IMG/VR virus record: IMGVR_UViG_3300046517_001909
Span: 1-40,372 of that record
Direction: 5' to 3' (one strand)
Source of the DNA: a virus
DNA: 40,372 nucleotides
The notes beneath the pieces were generated by a model. The model had not been told where the DNA came from, ran no database searches, and saw only the letters and a list, made by a program, of their open reading frames with translations. This document shows positions 7,286-14,853 of this stretch, one piece after another. The translations under genes were made by a program, and so were the position numbers. Every line of letters starts with the position of its first letter. Positions within the stretch are counted from its first letter, which is position 1.

Positions 7286-7485
7286 TGTCCGGCCCGCTCC
7301 TCCTCGTCCGCCCCGACCTCGAACCTCCCCGCTCCCTCTCCACCCTCCTCGCCGAGCGCCGCGAGCTGGTCCGCGAGTCGCTGTCGCTGCACAAAGGCGA
7401 CCGGCTCGGGCACGAGGCGTTGCGCTACGAGATCGCGCAGATCGACGCGGAGATCGCGGAGCGGTGCGGGGCGGTGCAGTTGTGA
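7285..7485 (+). CDS. Small helical protein, first of the repressed rightward operon
   Basis: 66 residues from ATG 7285. N-terminus LLLVRPDLEPPRSLSTLLAE, then a long helix (RRELVRESLSLHKGDRLGHE...EIAQIDAEIAER) that could form a coiled coil. No ribosome site, see promoter entry. Ends with GTGA overlap into the next gene. No family recognised. Confidence 0.65.
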   Translation: MSGPLLLVRPDLEPPRSLSTLLAERRELVRESLSLHKGDRLGHEALRYEIAQIDAEIAERCGAVQL

Positions 7486-7790
7486 GCCTTCCGAAGATCT
7501 TCGTGTTCTGCAACGGCTGCGAGCGCGACTGGCACCGCTTCGCTGCAGTCGCCGAGGACGGCACGGGACTCGCCGGCCACATCTGCAGTCACCACGGTTA
7601 CGCGGCGCATGACATGGGCGTCGACGAAAACGGGTGGAAGCGCGACGTCTACGCGAAGCATTACCCCGACGGATTCGAGGTCGAGTACGTCGAGGTGACG
7701 TCCGCGGAAGATATCGACGCGCATGCCGGATTGTCGGCGGCGCTGGCGAAGGCGGACGCGAAGGCGCAGGCCAAGGCGGTGCAATCGTGA
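7482..7790 (+). CDS. Small putative Zn-binding protein
   Basis: 102 residues from GTG 7482 (GTGA overlap). VFCNGCERDWHRF and GHICSHHGYAAHD give a possible Cys2-His metal site; the tail is an Ala/Lys helix (KADAKAQAKAV). Function unknown. Confidence 0.65.
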   Translation: MSLPKIFVFCNGCERDWHRFAAVAEDGTGLAGHICSHHGYAAHDMGVDENGWKRDVYAKHYPDGFEVEYVEVTSAEDIDAHAGLSAALAKADAKAQAKAVQS

Positions 7791-8047
7791 AGACCCCCGC
7801 CGACAACCTCGCCGAGGCGTACGCGGACGTCATGGCGCGGCGCAAGCGCGACACCGAGCCGACGGACGCGATCATCGCCCTCAGCGAAGCGACGATGCGC
7901 GCGTACTGCGAAGCACTGGATCGCGGCGATGACGAGTCGGCCCGCGAGCTGCGTGACATGGGTTGGAGAGTCACATCGCTAATCGCCCGGCTCGCACGTG
8001 AGCGGGCGGCGAAGATGGCCGAGCAGGCTGCGGAGGTCCTGTCGTGA
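7787..8047 (+). CDS. Small helical protein
   Basis: 86 residues from GTG 7787 (GTGA overlap on both sides). All-helical, highly charged (NLAEAYADVMARRKRDTEPT...). No recognised domain. Confidence 0.65.
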   Translation: MKTPADNLAEAYADVMARRKRDTEPTDAIIALSEATMRAYCEALDRGDDESARELRDMGWRVTSLIARLARERAAKMAEQAAEVLS

Positions 8048-8280
8048 TCGATCGAGCCGAATGCGTCGAGTGCGGACGTGAAAGCGTCAGCGATGACGGC
8101 TGTTGGAAGCCGGGCGAAGTGTGCCTATTCGGGAATCTATTCGCGTGCAACATGTCGTGCGCTGAGGCATGGGCTCGTAAGAACGCAGCCCCTGGGTACC
8201 GCCCCGGCGAGCCGAACTTCTTCGCCGATGTCGTAGTTCCAGAGCATGCGGCGCCGGATAGAGCGGTGGTGACGTCGTGA
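8044..8280 (+). CDS. Small Cys-rich protein
   Basis: 78 residues from GTG 8044 (GTGA overlap). Four cysteines in ECVECGRESVSDDGCWKPGEVC plus ACNMSC form a likely zinc knuckle or treble-clef-like fold, as in small phage Zn-finger proteins. Function unknown. Confidence 0.65.
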   Translation: MIDRAECVECGRESVSDDGCWKPGEVCLFGNLFACNMSCAEAWARKNAAPGYRPGEPNFFADVVVPEHAAPDRAVVTS

Positions 8281-8453
8281 GCGACGACGTCAAATCCTTG
8301 TTCGCGGCGCATCTCGCCGAGATTCGACGCCTCGACGCGAAGCTCGCCGCGGTCAAGAAGATCGTTTTCGACTTCGTGCTGAACGATCACGACGACACGG
8401 ATGCCGCGAGGCGCATTGCGATCGATGACCTTACCGCCGAGTTGTCCTCGTGA
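8277..8453 (+). CDS. Small helical protein of 58 residues
   Basis: Read directly from the sequence: GTG 8277 (GTGA overlap with the previous stop) to TGA 8451-8453. It begins VSDDVKSLFAAHLAEIRRLD and ends IDDLTAELSS; amphipathic helices, probably a coiled-coil dimer. It fills what would otherwise be a gap in the overlapping gene train, which supports it. Confidence 0.65.
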   Translation: MSDDVKSLFAAHLAEIRRLDAKLAAVKKIVFDFVLNDHDDTDAARRIAIDDLTAELSS

Positions 8454-8632
8454 TGTCCCTCATGCTCATCCTCTCCTGGCTCTCCTGCCTGCTGCTCGGC
8501 GCCGTTCTCGAGCGCACCGTCGAGATCCTGTGGTGGCCGACGTGGCGAGCGCCGAAGGTGCCGCGCGTCGACGTCGTGAGCGAGGCGCTGCTGAGGAAGC
8601 GGACGAAGCAGTGGAAGGCGGAAAGGCGATGA
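8453..8632 (+). CDS. Small membrane protein
   Basis: 59 residues from ATG 8453 (tgATG, one-base overlap; GTG 8450 would add one residue). One transmembrane helix at the N-terminus (SLMLILSWLSCLLLGAVLE), then a basic cytoplasmic tail. Could affect the host envelope or superinfection; unknown. Confidence 0.65.
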   Translation: MSLMLILSWLSCLLLGAVLERTVEILWWPTWRAPKVPRVDVVSEALLRKRTKQWKAERR

Positions 8633-8886
8633 GGTTCTCGGGTCGCGGTGATATCTACGTTGGTCGCGTCGTCTACTCGTTGACGCTCGACATCGGCAAC
8701 TCGCTCGCCGAGATCGCCGCGCGCGACGCACGCATGAAGTCGCAGCGCGAGTGGTCGCGCATCCGCCGCGAGCGCAATCGCGCCAACGGCGACTGTATCA
8801 ACGAGACGCTGGACGACACGCACGGCAAGGCGACGCACGGCGTGCGCTGCTCGAAGTGCCACGAGGCGCATCGGAGGTCGCGGTGA
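8629..8886 (+). CDS. Small hypothetical protein
   Basis: 85 residues from ATG 8629 (ATGA overlap). N-terminal beta strands (RFSGRGDIYVGRVVYSLTL), then a basic helix and a C-terminal CSKCHEAHRR motif. CxxCH can be a heme or zinc site, but there is no signal peptide, so zinc is more likely. Confidence 0.6.
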   Translation: MRFSGRGDIYVGRVVYSLTLDIGNSLAEIAARDARMKSQREWSRIRRERNRANGDCINETLDDTHGKATHGVRCSKCHEAHRRSR

Positions 8887-9065
8887 GCTGCAACGGTCGC
8901 GGCATCTGCGGTTGCGGCGAGCCTCGCTGTGTCGAGAACGCGTGGTGGTTCCACTTCTGCGGCGTCTGGCTCGTTATCGCGTTCGAGATGATCGAGGCGC
9001 GCGACGCGATGATCGACGCTGAAATCGATTTCGCAAGAGAACAACAACAGGAGATGCACGAATGA
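8883..9065 (+). CDS. Small Cys-rich membrane-associated protein
   Basis: 60 residues from GTG 8883 (GTGA overlap). CNGRGICGCGEPRC at the N-terminus, then a hydrophobic stretch (WWFHFCGVWLVIAFEMI) and an acidic helix. The in-frame reading upstream of 8883 is a shadow. Directly upstream of, and overlapping, the SSB gene. Confidence 0.6.
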   Translation: MSCNGRGICGCGEPRCVENAWWFHFCGVWLVIAFEMIEARDAMIDAEIDFAREQQQEMHE

Positions 9066-9496
9066 TCGAAGGCAACTTTACTGGCAAGGCAACGCGCTGC
9101 GAGCTCGGCACGAACAAGAGGGGGCAGCCCGAGCTCCGTATGGAGTTCTCGATCGAGGACGGCGAGCACAAGGGCAAGCGCGTGCCGTACTCGGGACTCT
9201 TCACCGCGAAGGGCATCAAGTACACGAAGCACGCGATGCTCGCGCTCGGCTGGGCCGGCAAGGACGTCGCGACCGCCCCCGCCGACATCATGTCGGCCGG
9301 AAAGACCGTGCCGATCGAGGTGACGATCGCCGAGTGGGAGAACAACGGCAAGGTGAGCCGTTGGTCGACGGTGCGCTCGGTCGGTCGTCTCGTCGAGCCG
9401 CTCAAGCCGATCGACAAGTCGACGACGAACGACATCAACGCGTGGCTCGCGAAGGAGGGCACGTCCGAGGCGAGCGACGAAGATATCCCGTTCTGA
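9062..9496 (+). CDS. ssb: Single-stranded DNA-binding protein
   Basis: 144 residues from ATG 9062 (ATGA overlap). Beta-rich OB-like core (GNFTGKATRCELGTNKRGQP, ELRMEFSIEDGEHKGKRVPY) and an acidic C-terminus ending DEDIPF, the classic SSB tail used to recruit partner proteins. It is followed by a Sak4-type ATPase and a Cas4-like nuclease, a combination common in phage recombination modules. It is not close to E. coli SSB; it resembles the DUF669-type phage SSBs. Confidence 0.8.
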   Translation: MIEGNFTGKATRCELGTNKRGQPELRMEFSIEDGEHKGKRVPYSGLFTAKGIKYTKHAMLALGWAGKDVATAPADIMSAGKTVPIEVTIAEWENNGKVSRWSTVRSVGRLVEPLKPIDKSTTNDINAWLAKEGTSEASDEDIPF

Positions 9497-9521
9497 TCGG
9501 CGACAGCGCGGATGGTCGTTA

Positions 9522-9542
9522 GCGCGCGTTCGACTCGCGCGC
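9522..9542 (+). promoter_or_regulatory. Perfect hairpin between ssb and the ATPase gene
   Basis: GCGCGCG-TTCGACT-CGCGCGC: a 7-bp perfect GC stem with a 7-base loop in the 69-bp gap, 23 bp before the next ATG. No T-run follows, so it is probably not a terminator; an mRNA-stability or translation element is possible. Confidence 0.45.
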
Positions 9543-9565
9543 CGCGCACGAGGAGAAAACAACCA

Positions 9566-10513
9566 ATGGTGGCATTCAAGAAAGCAACGAAGGAGCAGGC
9601 GAAGCTCCGGCTCGCGCTGATCGGCTTGGCCGGCAGCGGCAAGACGTACTCGGCGCTCGCGATCGCAACGAGCCTCGTGCCCGGTGGGCGCGTCGCCTTG
9701 ATCGACACGGAGCGCGGGTCGGCGTCGCTGTACGCGGATCGGTTCTCGTTCGACACGCTCGATCTCGAGCGGCACGCGCCCGACGATTACGTCGAGGCGA
9801 TCCAAGCCGCAGAACAAGCCGGCTACGACGTGATCGTCGTCGACTCCTTGTCGCATGCCTGGGCTGGCCGCGACGGCGCGCTCGAGCAGGTCGACAAGAT
9901 CGCCAAGCGCGAGGGTCGCACGAACAACTTCACGGCGTGGCGTGACGTCACGCCGCAGCACAACAAGCTCGTCGACGCGATGCTGTCGTGCAAGATGCAC
10001 CTGGTCGCGACGCTCCGCTCGAAGATGGAGTACGTCCTCGAGCCCGACGAGAAGGGCAAGATGGTGCCGCGCAAGATCGGGCTGGCGCCGATCCAGCGCG
10101 AAGGCCTCGACTACGAGTTCACCCTGGTCGGCGACATGAACCTGTCGCACGCGCTGATCGTCTCGAAGTCGCGTTGTCTCGGCGTGTGCGAGCCCGGCGA
10201 CATCGTCGAGAAGCCGGGCGAGAAGTTCGCCGCGAAGCTGCGCGACTGGCTGTCGAGCGGCGTCGCGCCGAAGGCCGAGGTCGCCGCCTTCGTCGAGAAG
10301 ATGGCCGCGCCGGATCGCGTCGCCGAAGGCGTCGACGCCGCGTTCGTCGCCTACCTCGCCGCGATGGAGTCGGCGACCGACGTCGCGATGCTCGAGCGCG
10401 CCGCGACGGGACCGGGCAAACCGCCGAAGGGATCGTCAAACCACGACGTCGCGACGGCGACGTTCCGGCGCAAGCGCACCGAGCTCGCCAGCAGCAACGG
10501 AGCGCGGGCGTGA
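9566..10513 (+). CDS. RecA-fold ATPase, Sak4-like recombinase
   Basis: 315 residues from ATG 9566 with AGGAGAAAAC as ribosome site. Walker A GLAGSGKT at 20-27; IDTERGSASLYADRF follows; Walker B YDVIVVDSLSHAW; later NKLVDAMLSCKMHLVATLRS and QREGLDYEFTLVGDM. This matches the phage AAA_24/Sak4 group of single-strand annealing ATPases, which pair with an SSB and a nuclease. Expected to drive phage homologous recombination and to work with the upstream SSB. Confidence 0.88.
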   Translation: MVAFKKATKEQAKLRLALIGLAGSGKTYSALAIATSLVPGGRVALIDTERGSASLYADRFSFDTLDLERHAPDDYVEAIQAAEQAGYDVIVVDSLSHAWAGRDGALEQVDKIAKREGRTNNFTAWRDVTPQHNKLVDAMLSCKMHLVATLRSKMEYVLEPDEKGKMVPRKIGLAPIQREGLDYEFTLVGDMNLSHALIVSKSRCLGVCEPGDIVEKPGEKFAAKLRDWLSSGVAPKAEVAAFVEKMAAPDRVAEGVDAAFVAYLAAMESATDVAMLERAATGPGKPPKGSSNHDVATATFRRKRTELASSNGARA

Positions 10514-11682
10514 ACACGGCGAGCGCCTTGCCGCGCCTCCTCGCCTGCCCGTCGTCGGCTGCGTTGCCGAAGGCCGAGACGGCGAGCGAGTGGGCGGATA
10601 GCGGCCAGCGCGATCACGCCGATCTCGCACGGCAGACGCTTACCAACGATTTGCCGACGGCGCTCGAGCGGTTCGTGCCGCCGCGTCCGCGTGTCGAGGT
10701 GAAGCTCGCCTACGACGTTGCGACGCGCGTCGGCCGCATCATCGGCGAGGGCGAGGGTCGCGACTACGGCACGCCTGGGCCGTTCGAGATCGTCGGCTCG
10801 TGCGACGTCATCGGCATCGACGGCGATCGCGTCGTCGTGGTGGATTGGAAAACGGGGTTCCGAGACGTCGAGCCCGCGGCGACGAACGCGCAGCTCTGGT
10901 TCTACGCGCTCGCCGCCTGTCGCGCGCTCGGGCTCGATGCCGCCGTCGTTCGCATCGTCTACACGCAGACTGGCCGCTGCGACGAGTACGAGATCGACGC
11001 GCTCGAGCTCGCGGAGTTCGCCGGCAAGCTCGAGGCGCTGCACGGCGAGATCGCCAAGCGCCAGCGGCTCTACGCCGACGGCAAGCCGCTCGACACGCGC
11101 GAGGGTTCGTGGTGCCGGTACTGCGCGAGCAAGCACGCGTGCCCGAGTAAGACGGCGATGCTCGCGAAGTTCGCCGACGTCAAGCAGGGCGAGCTCGTCA
11201 CGCTCGGCGTCGCCGTGTTGACGCCCGAGCGCGCCCGCGCCGGCTACGAGCAGCTCGTCATGGTCGAGCAGCTCGTCGACGCGGCTCGCAAGAACCTACA
11301 GCGCTACGTCGACGACAACGGCCCGATCGACCTCGGCGGCGGTAAGGCGTACGGACGCTATACGCGGCCGGGTAATCGCAAGCTCGACGGTAACAAGGCG
11401 GTCGAGGCAATTGCAGCAGTCGTCGGCGAGTCCGCGCAGGAATTCATCGCGATGGCTGTCGAGCGCAAGACGAGCAAGTCGGCGATCGAAGCAGCCGCGA
11501 AAGCCCTCGGGTGCAAGCGCGGAACGGCGCCTGCGGTAATCCGCAAGCTCGACGAGCTCGGCGGCGTCACGCAGAGCGACGACACGTATCCCTACGGCGA
11601 GTTCTCACGCGACAAGAACGAACCGGCGCCGCTCGAGCTCGATCTCGACGCGGTCAACGCCGCGCTCAAGGAGGCATCGTGA
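10510..11682 (+). CDS. Cas4-like PD-(D/E)XK nuclease
   Basis: 390 residues from GTG 10510 (GTGA overlap). Catalytic signature: D99 in IVGSCDVIGIDG, then VVVVDWKTGF with D112 and K114. Cysteines in WCRYCASKHACP (C202, C205, C211) fit the C-terminal part of an iron-sulfur-linked Cas4/AddB-type nuclease; this is the DUF2800-type phage nuclease architecture. It probably makes 3' single-stranded DNA for the Sak4-like ATPase. The C-terminal 150 residues are helical and of unknown role. Confidence 0.85.
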   Translation: MNTASALPRLLACPSSAALPKAETASEWADSGQRDHADLARQTLTNDLPTALERFVPPRPRVEVKLAYDVATRVGRIIGEGEGRDYGTPGPFEIVGSCDVIGIDGDRVVVVDWKTGFRDVEPAATNAQLWFYALAACRALGLDAAVVRIVYTQTGRCDEYEIDALELAEFAGKLEALHGEIAKRQRLYADGKPLDTREGSWCRYCASKHACPSKTAMLAKFADVKQGELVTLGVAVLTPERARAGYEQLVMVEQLVDAARKNLQRYVDDNGPIDLGGGKAYGRYTRPGNRKLDGNKAVEAIAAVVGESAQEFIAMAVERKTSKSAIEAAAKALGCKRGTAPAVIRKLDELGGVTQSDDTYPYGEFSRDKNEPAPLELDLDAVNAALKEAS

Positions 11683-12071
11683 CCCCCATCCCCGCCCCCG
11701 ACCGCGGCGAATCCCGCGCCACGCACATCCGCAAGACGTTCGCCGCCGCCTTCGCGGCACTCGACGACTACGCGCACAAGGGCAACGCGGGCGACGCCGC
11801 GGCGATCTACGAGTCGATCGTCGCGCACGTGCGCTCGGCGTCACCGCAGAGCTTTCTCGTCGACACGGCGAGGACGCAGCTCGCACCCGTCGAGCCCGCG
11901 CCGGCCGGTGCGATCGAGCGCCCGCTTTCCGACGGCCAGCGCTACCGAATCGAGATCGTCGACGACGTGTGGTGTCTGCACGCGATCGAGGACGAGGAGC
12001 GCGTGGTGCTCGCGTTCACCGAGGCGCAGTGGCGGACGTTCGGCGAGGACCAGAAGGCGGTGCGGAGGTGA
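11679..12071 (+). CDS. Hypothetical protein after the nuclease
   Basis: 130 residues from GTG 11679 (GTGA overlap). N-terminal helical half (HIRKTFAAAFAALDDYAHKG, DAAAIYESIVAHV) and a beta-rich C-terminal half (YRIEIVDDVWCLHAI, ERVVLAFTEAQWRTF). No family recognised. Coupled to the recombination module. Confidence 0.65.
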   Translation: MTPIPAPDRGESRATHIRKTFAAAFAALDDYAHKGNAGDAAAIYESIVAHVRSASPQSFLVDTARTQLAPVEPAPAGAIERPLSDGQRYRIEIVDDVWCLHAIEDEERVVLAFTEAQWRTFGEDQKAVRR

Positions 12072-12268
12072 AGCGACCGCGCAAGAAGCGAGCGCCCGGC
12101 GACGTCGTGCGACAGGCGAGGCGGTATGCGGCGAGAACAGCCGCCGAGTTCAGAACCGTTCGACTCGTCCACGAAACCGGTTTCGTCTCGTGTGACGTCG
12201 AATCCCTCCTCGACGCCGCCTACCGCGCCGGCTACCTGGCGTGCCTGCGGGATCGGAAGAAGCTGTGA
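12068..12268 (+). CDS. Small basic protein
   Basis: 66 residues from GTG 12068 (GTGA overlap). Very basic start (KRPRKKRAPGDVVRQARRYA) and a helical end (LLDAAYRAGYLACLRDRKKL). Possibly nucleic-acid binding. Unknown. Confidence 0.6.
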   Translation: MKRPRKKRAPGDVVRQARRYAARTAAEFRTVRLVHETGFVSCDVESLLDAAYRAGYLACLRDRKKL

Positions 12269-12498
12269 CGCTCGACGACTTGCCGCCGGACGACTTGCCG
12301 CCGGACCTTCGCGCGATGCAGCTCCTGTTGACAGTCAGTCCGCGCGCTGCGCTGGCTGCAATCGGATGGGTTCGCGCTCGAATCGAGAGCGAGGCCAAGT
12401 CGGCGGCTCATATGGGGCGAGCGATCTATGCCGCTGCTACTCTTGTGGCCAGATACGGCTGGCCGCTGCGCCCGACGGACGTGCTGGTGTCGCCGTGA
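12265..12498 (+). CDS. Small hypothetical protein
   Basis: 77 residues from GTG 12265 (GTGA overlap). Begins with a tandem DLPPDDLPPD repeat from a duplicated 15-bp unit, followed by helices (LRAMQLLLTVSPRAALAAIG). An 11-codon reading frame (12495-12530) then bridges to the excisionase gene and may allow translational re-initiation. Confidence 0.6.
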   Translation: MTLDDLPPDDLPPDLRAMQLLLTVSPRAALAAIGWVRARIESEAKSAAHMGRAIYAAATLVARYGWPLRPTDVLVSP

Positions 12499-12536
12499 CG
12501 CTCGCCGCGAAGGAGCCCGGCGATGGGTGACGAGAC

Positions 12537-12872
12537 GTGAAGTACATCTCGCCCGAGCAGATCGCCGAGCACCTCGGCGTGTCGCGTGCGACGGCCTACC
12601 GGATCGCGGCGGCGTGCCTACACGTCCGCATCGGTCGGCTCGTGCGCGTCCCCGAAGATGCGCTTTCGCGTTACCTTGCGCAGCGGCTCGAGCGATGGGA
12701 CGAATCTATCAGCGGCGCAGCGGCGGCACGTACTACGGCTACTGGACGGACGTTCGCGGCCGGCACCATCGGAAGTCGCTCAAGACGCGTGACGCCGCCG
12801 TCGCAAGGTCTCGGCTCCGGCAGCTCGAGCTGGTATCGACCGAACCGACGGCGCGGGCGCGGCACACGTTGA
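12537..12872 (+). CDS. xis: Excisionase-like HTH protein
   Basis: 111 residues from GTG 12537. The first 55 residues (KYISPEQIAEHLGVSRATAY, then RIAAACLHVRIGRLVRVPED) are the winged HTH_17 fold of phage and plasmid excisionases. From about residue 54 the sequence is low-complexity Ser/Arg/Gly and overlaps the integrase gene in another frame for 178 bases. Excisionases are usually 60-80 residues, so the tail is probably read-through after loss of an earlier stop. It would bend attachment-site DNA and promote prophage excision. Confidence 0.75.
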   Translation: MKYISPEQIAEHLGVSRATAYRIAAACLHVRIGRLVRVPEDALSRYLAQRLERWDESISGAAAARTTATGRTFAAGTIGSRSRRVTPPSQGLGSGSSSWYRPNRRRGRGTR

Positions 12873-13927
12873 GCGCGGCGATCACGCACCTGCTCGAAGT
12901 CGTCGAGCGCGGCAACGCTGGGGCGACGTGGGGCGCGTACCGCCAGAAGGGCGAGAACCTCGTCGACGTGCTCGGCGACGTCGACATCAGCGAGCTCGGA
13001 CGTGACGCATTTCTCGAGTACGTGCGCCGGCGCAAGAGCGAGAACGCATCGGACTCGACCGTCCACAAGGAGCTCGTCGTGGCACGCCGCGCGTTCGCCG
13101 AGGCGCGAGATCGCGGCCTGTGGTCGGGCGATCCGCGCGCCGTCGTGCCGACCGTTCGCGTGCGTTACCGGCCGCGGCGCGTGTGGCTCACGGCGAAGCA
13201 AGCCGATGCGCTCCTGGCCGAGCTCGCCGGCGATCGGCGGCTGTGGGCGGCGCTTGCATGCTGGGGCGGCTTGTGCCTCGGCGAGATCGAGCGGCTCGAG
13301 TGGGAGCACGTCGACCTAAAGCACGAGCGGATCCGCGTACCCGGCACCAAGCGCGAGGCGAGGCTCCGAACGGTGCCGATGGCGCCGCTGCTCGTGCGCC
13401 TGCTGACCGCCGCGAAGAAGACGGCCGCCGCCGCGAAGGTCGTACGTCGCTGGGGAAGCGTGCGCCGCGATCTCGGAGCGGCGATCGATCGCGCAAACCG
13501 TCGCGCACGCGAGCTCGCCGCGAAGCTCAAGCGTAAGGCGCCGGCCGACATGCCGCGCGTAACGCCGAATGACCTGCGCCGTACCTACGCGAGCTGGATG
13601 AAGCAGCGCGGGATGGACAGCTTCACGGTCGCGCGACTGCTCGGCCACAGCTCGAGCAAGATGGTCGAGCTCGTCTACGGCCAGCTCGACGACGCCACGT
13701 TCGCGCGCGCCGTCGCGTCCCTGCCGAGGTCCGCCACGCAACCGGCGGTTGAGAAACGGGTGAGCAAGACGAGGTATCACTCAGGGACACCAATGAGACG
13801 ACGGTCGCGAGCTCGTCGTCGCAATCGTCGTCGAGAAATGGTGCCCAGGGTCGGAATTGAACCAACGACACGCGGATTTTCAGTCCGAGTTTTCCCGTGT
13901 ATTCTCGACGGAGAACGCCATGGATGA
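12695..13927 (+). CDS. int: Tyrosine-type integrase with altered catalytic residues
   Basis: 410 residues from ATG 12695 (MGRIYQRRSGGTYYGYWTDV, an AP2-like arm-binding N-terminus). Core-binding helices follow, then the catalytic domain. The usual first Arg in the 'TGLRxSE' box reads GGLCLGE (C194), and the first His of the 'HxLR' box is N292 (NDLR), while R295, H318 (LLGHSS) and Y328 (VYGQL) are present. The gene end runs through the tRNA-Phe-like attP core, so the last 30 residues (including VPRVGIEPTTRG) are translated tRNA sequence. It should recombine phage DNA into tRNA-Phe; the substitutions raise doubt about activity. Confidence 0.88.
   Translation: MGRIYQRRSGGTYYGYWTDVRGRHHRKSLKTRDAAVARSRLRQLELVSTEPTARARHTLSAAITHLLEVVERGNAGATWGAYRQKGENLVDVLGDVDISELGRDAFLEYVRRRKSENASDSTVHKELVVARRAFAEARDRGLWSGDPRAVVPTVRVRYRPRRVWLTAKQADALLAELAGDRRLWAALACWGGLCLGEIERLEWEHVDLKHERIRVPGTKREARLRTVPMAPLLVRLLTAAKKTAAAAKVVRRWGSVRRDLGAAIDRANRRARELAAKLKRKAPADMPRVTPNDLRRTYASWMKQRGMDSFTVARLLGHSSSKMVELVYGQLDDATFARAVASLPRSATQPAVEKRVSKTRYHSGTPMRRRSRARRRNRRREMVPRVGIEPTTRGFSVRVFPCILDGERHG
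13839..13887 (-). other. attP: attP core: 3' half of tRNA-Phe (GAA)
   Basis: Read on the minus strand the 49 bases give the anticodon loop CTGAAAA (anticodon GAA), the 3' anticodon strand, a 5-base variable loop, a fully paired T arm (GTTGG-TTCAATT-CCGAC), the acceptor 3' strand CCTGGGC, discriminator A and CCA. The 5' half of a tRNA is absent. A CCA-ended 3' tRNA half inside or beside an integrase gene is the usual attP of phages that integrate into tRNA genes. Confidence 0.85.
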
Positions 13928-14396
13928 GAAACCGATGAGCAACGTCATCCCGTACCGCCGCTACTTTCGTTGCCCGTGCGGGATGTCGCACAAGACGATG
14001 CCCGAGTACCAAAGCTGGAAGCATGCTCGTCATCGCTGCACCAATCCGAACTACGACGGCTACGCGTTCTACGGGGCCAAGGGCATCACGATGTGCGAGC
14101 GCTGGCTCGAGTCGTTTCACGCATTCCTAGACGACATGGGGCCGCGGCCGGCTGGAACGTCGTTGGATCGCATCGACAACAACCGCGGTTACGAGCCCGG
14201 CAACTGCCGCTGGGCCACGGCGAGCCAGCAGGTAAGGAATCGGACCACGGCGCCGAAGCTGACGGACGCCGCGGCTGCCGCGATTCGCACGAGCGCAGCG
14301 GCCGGAGTCGGGTCGCGACGGCTCGCCAAGGAGCACGGCGTCAGCCGCAACGCGATTAAGAAGGTAATCCGCGGAACGATGTGGAAGGCGCCATGA
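13920..14396 (+). CDS. HNH endonuclease with C-terminal HTH
   Basis: 158 residues from ATG 13920 with GGAG six bases upstream. MPEYQSWKHARHRCTNPNYD, YGAKGITMCERW, GTSLDRIDNNRGYEPGNCRW and ATASQQVRNR form the common phage HNH homing-nuclease scaffold (D-R-I-D-N-N core and N-C-R-W). The last 45 residues (AAGVGSRRLAKEHGVSRNAIKK) are a resolvase-like HTH for DNA binding. It begins just past attP and overlaps the integrase end by eight bases, a usual place for cargo. Confidence 0.85.
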   Translation: MDEKPMSNVIPYRRYFRCPCGMSHKTMPEYQSWKHARHRCTNPNYDGYAFYGAKGITMCERWLESFHAFLDDMGPRPAGTSLDRIDNNRGYEPGNCRWATASQQVRNRTTAPKLTDAAAAAIRTSAAAGVGSRRLAKEHGVSRNAIKKVIRGTMWKAP

Positions 14397-14677
14397 CACG
14401 CTCTAAAGAGCCGGAGGTGTCCTTGCTCGCCGGCGCGATCGCGCAGCAACGCGCGGCGATGAGCTGGACGCCGAGCGCAGAAGATCAGCGTCGCTTCGCC
14501 GAGCAGGCGCTCGGAATGGATCGCGTCGATGCGACGATGTACGCCTACCGCTCCCTCGCAGTGTGGAACTACACCTCCCTGGCCTGGTCCGCCTTCTGCC
14601 AGCAGTGGCTCGTGGTAGCCCTGTGCGCGAGCCCGCTCGCCGATGTGATGACGGAGAGGCAGAGAGGAACGAGATGA
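14393..14677 (+). CDS. Hypothetical protein
   Basis: 94 residues from ATG 14393 (ATGA overlap with the HNH gene). Helical, with a weakly hydrophobic segment (YTSLAWSAFCQQWLVVALCA) that may be membrane-active or a buried helix. No family recognised. Confidence 0.6.
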   Translation: MTRSKEPEVSLLAGAIAQQRAAMSWTPSAEDQRRFAEQALGMDRVDATMYAYRSLAVWNYTSLAWSAFCQQWLVVALCASPLADVMTERQRGTR

Positions 14678-14853
14678 GCGAAGCGCGATGGACGTATTGC
14701 CCGTACTGCGACAGACGCATCATGCCTGGCACTGATGTGGTCGGCGTTGACGATCCGGATCCGTGGCGCACGCTTTGGCATCGCCACTGTCGAAAGATGT
14801 GGACGTACGATCAGGAACTCGCCGCGAAGATGAATGGTGGCGCGAAGCGATGA
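14674..14853 (+). CDS. Small zinc-ribbon-like protein
   Basis: 59 residues from ATG 14674 (ATGA overlap). WTYCPYCDRRIMPGTDVV and LWHRHCRKMW supply CxxC plus HxxxC metal ligands. Coupled to the Ea22-like gene downstream. Role unknown. Confidence 0.65.
   Translation: MSEARWTYCPYCDRRIMPGTDVVGVDDPDPWRTLWHRHCRKMWTYDQELAAKMNGGAKR

Noticed and set aside
13839-13887. A full tRNA-Phe gene
   Set aside because: Only the 3' half is present; the D arm and 5' acceptor strand are missing, so it is an attachment core.
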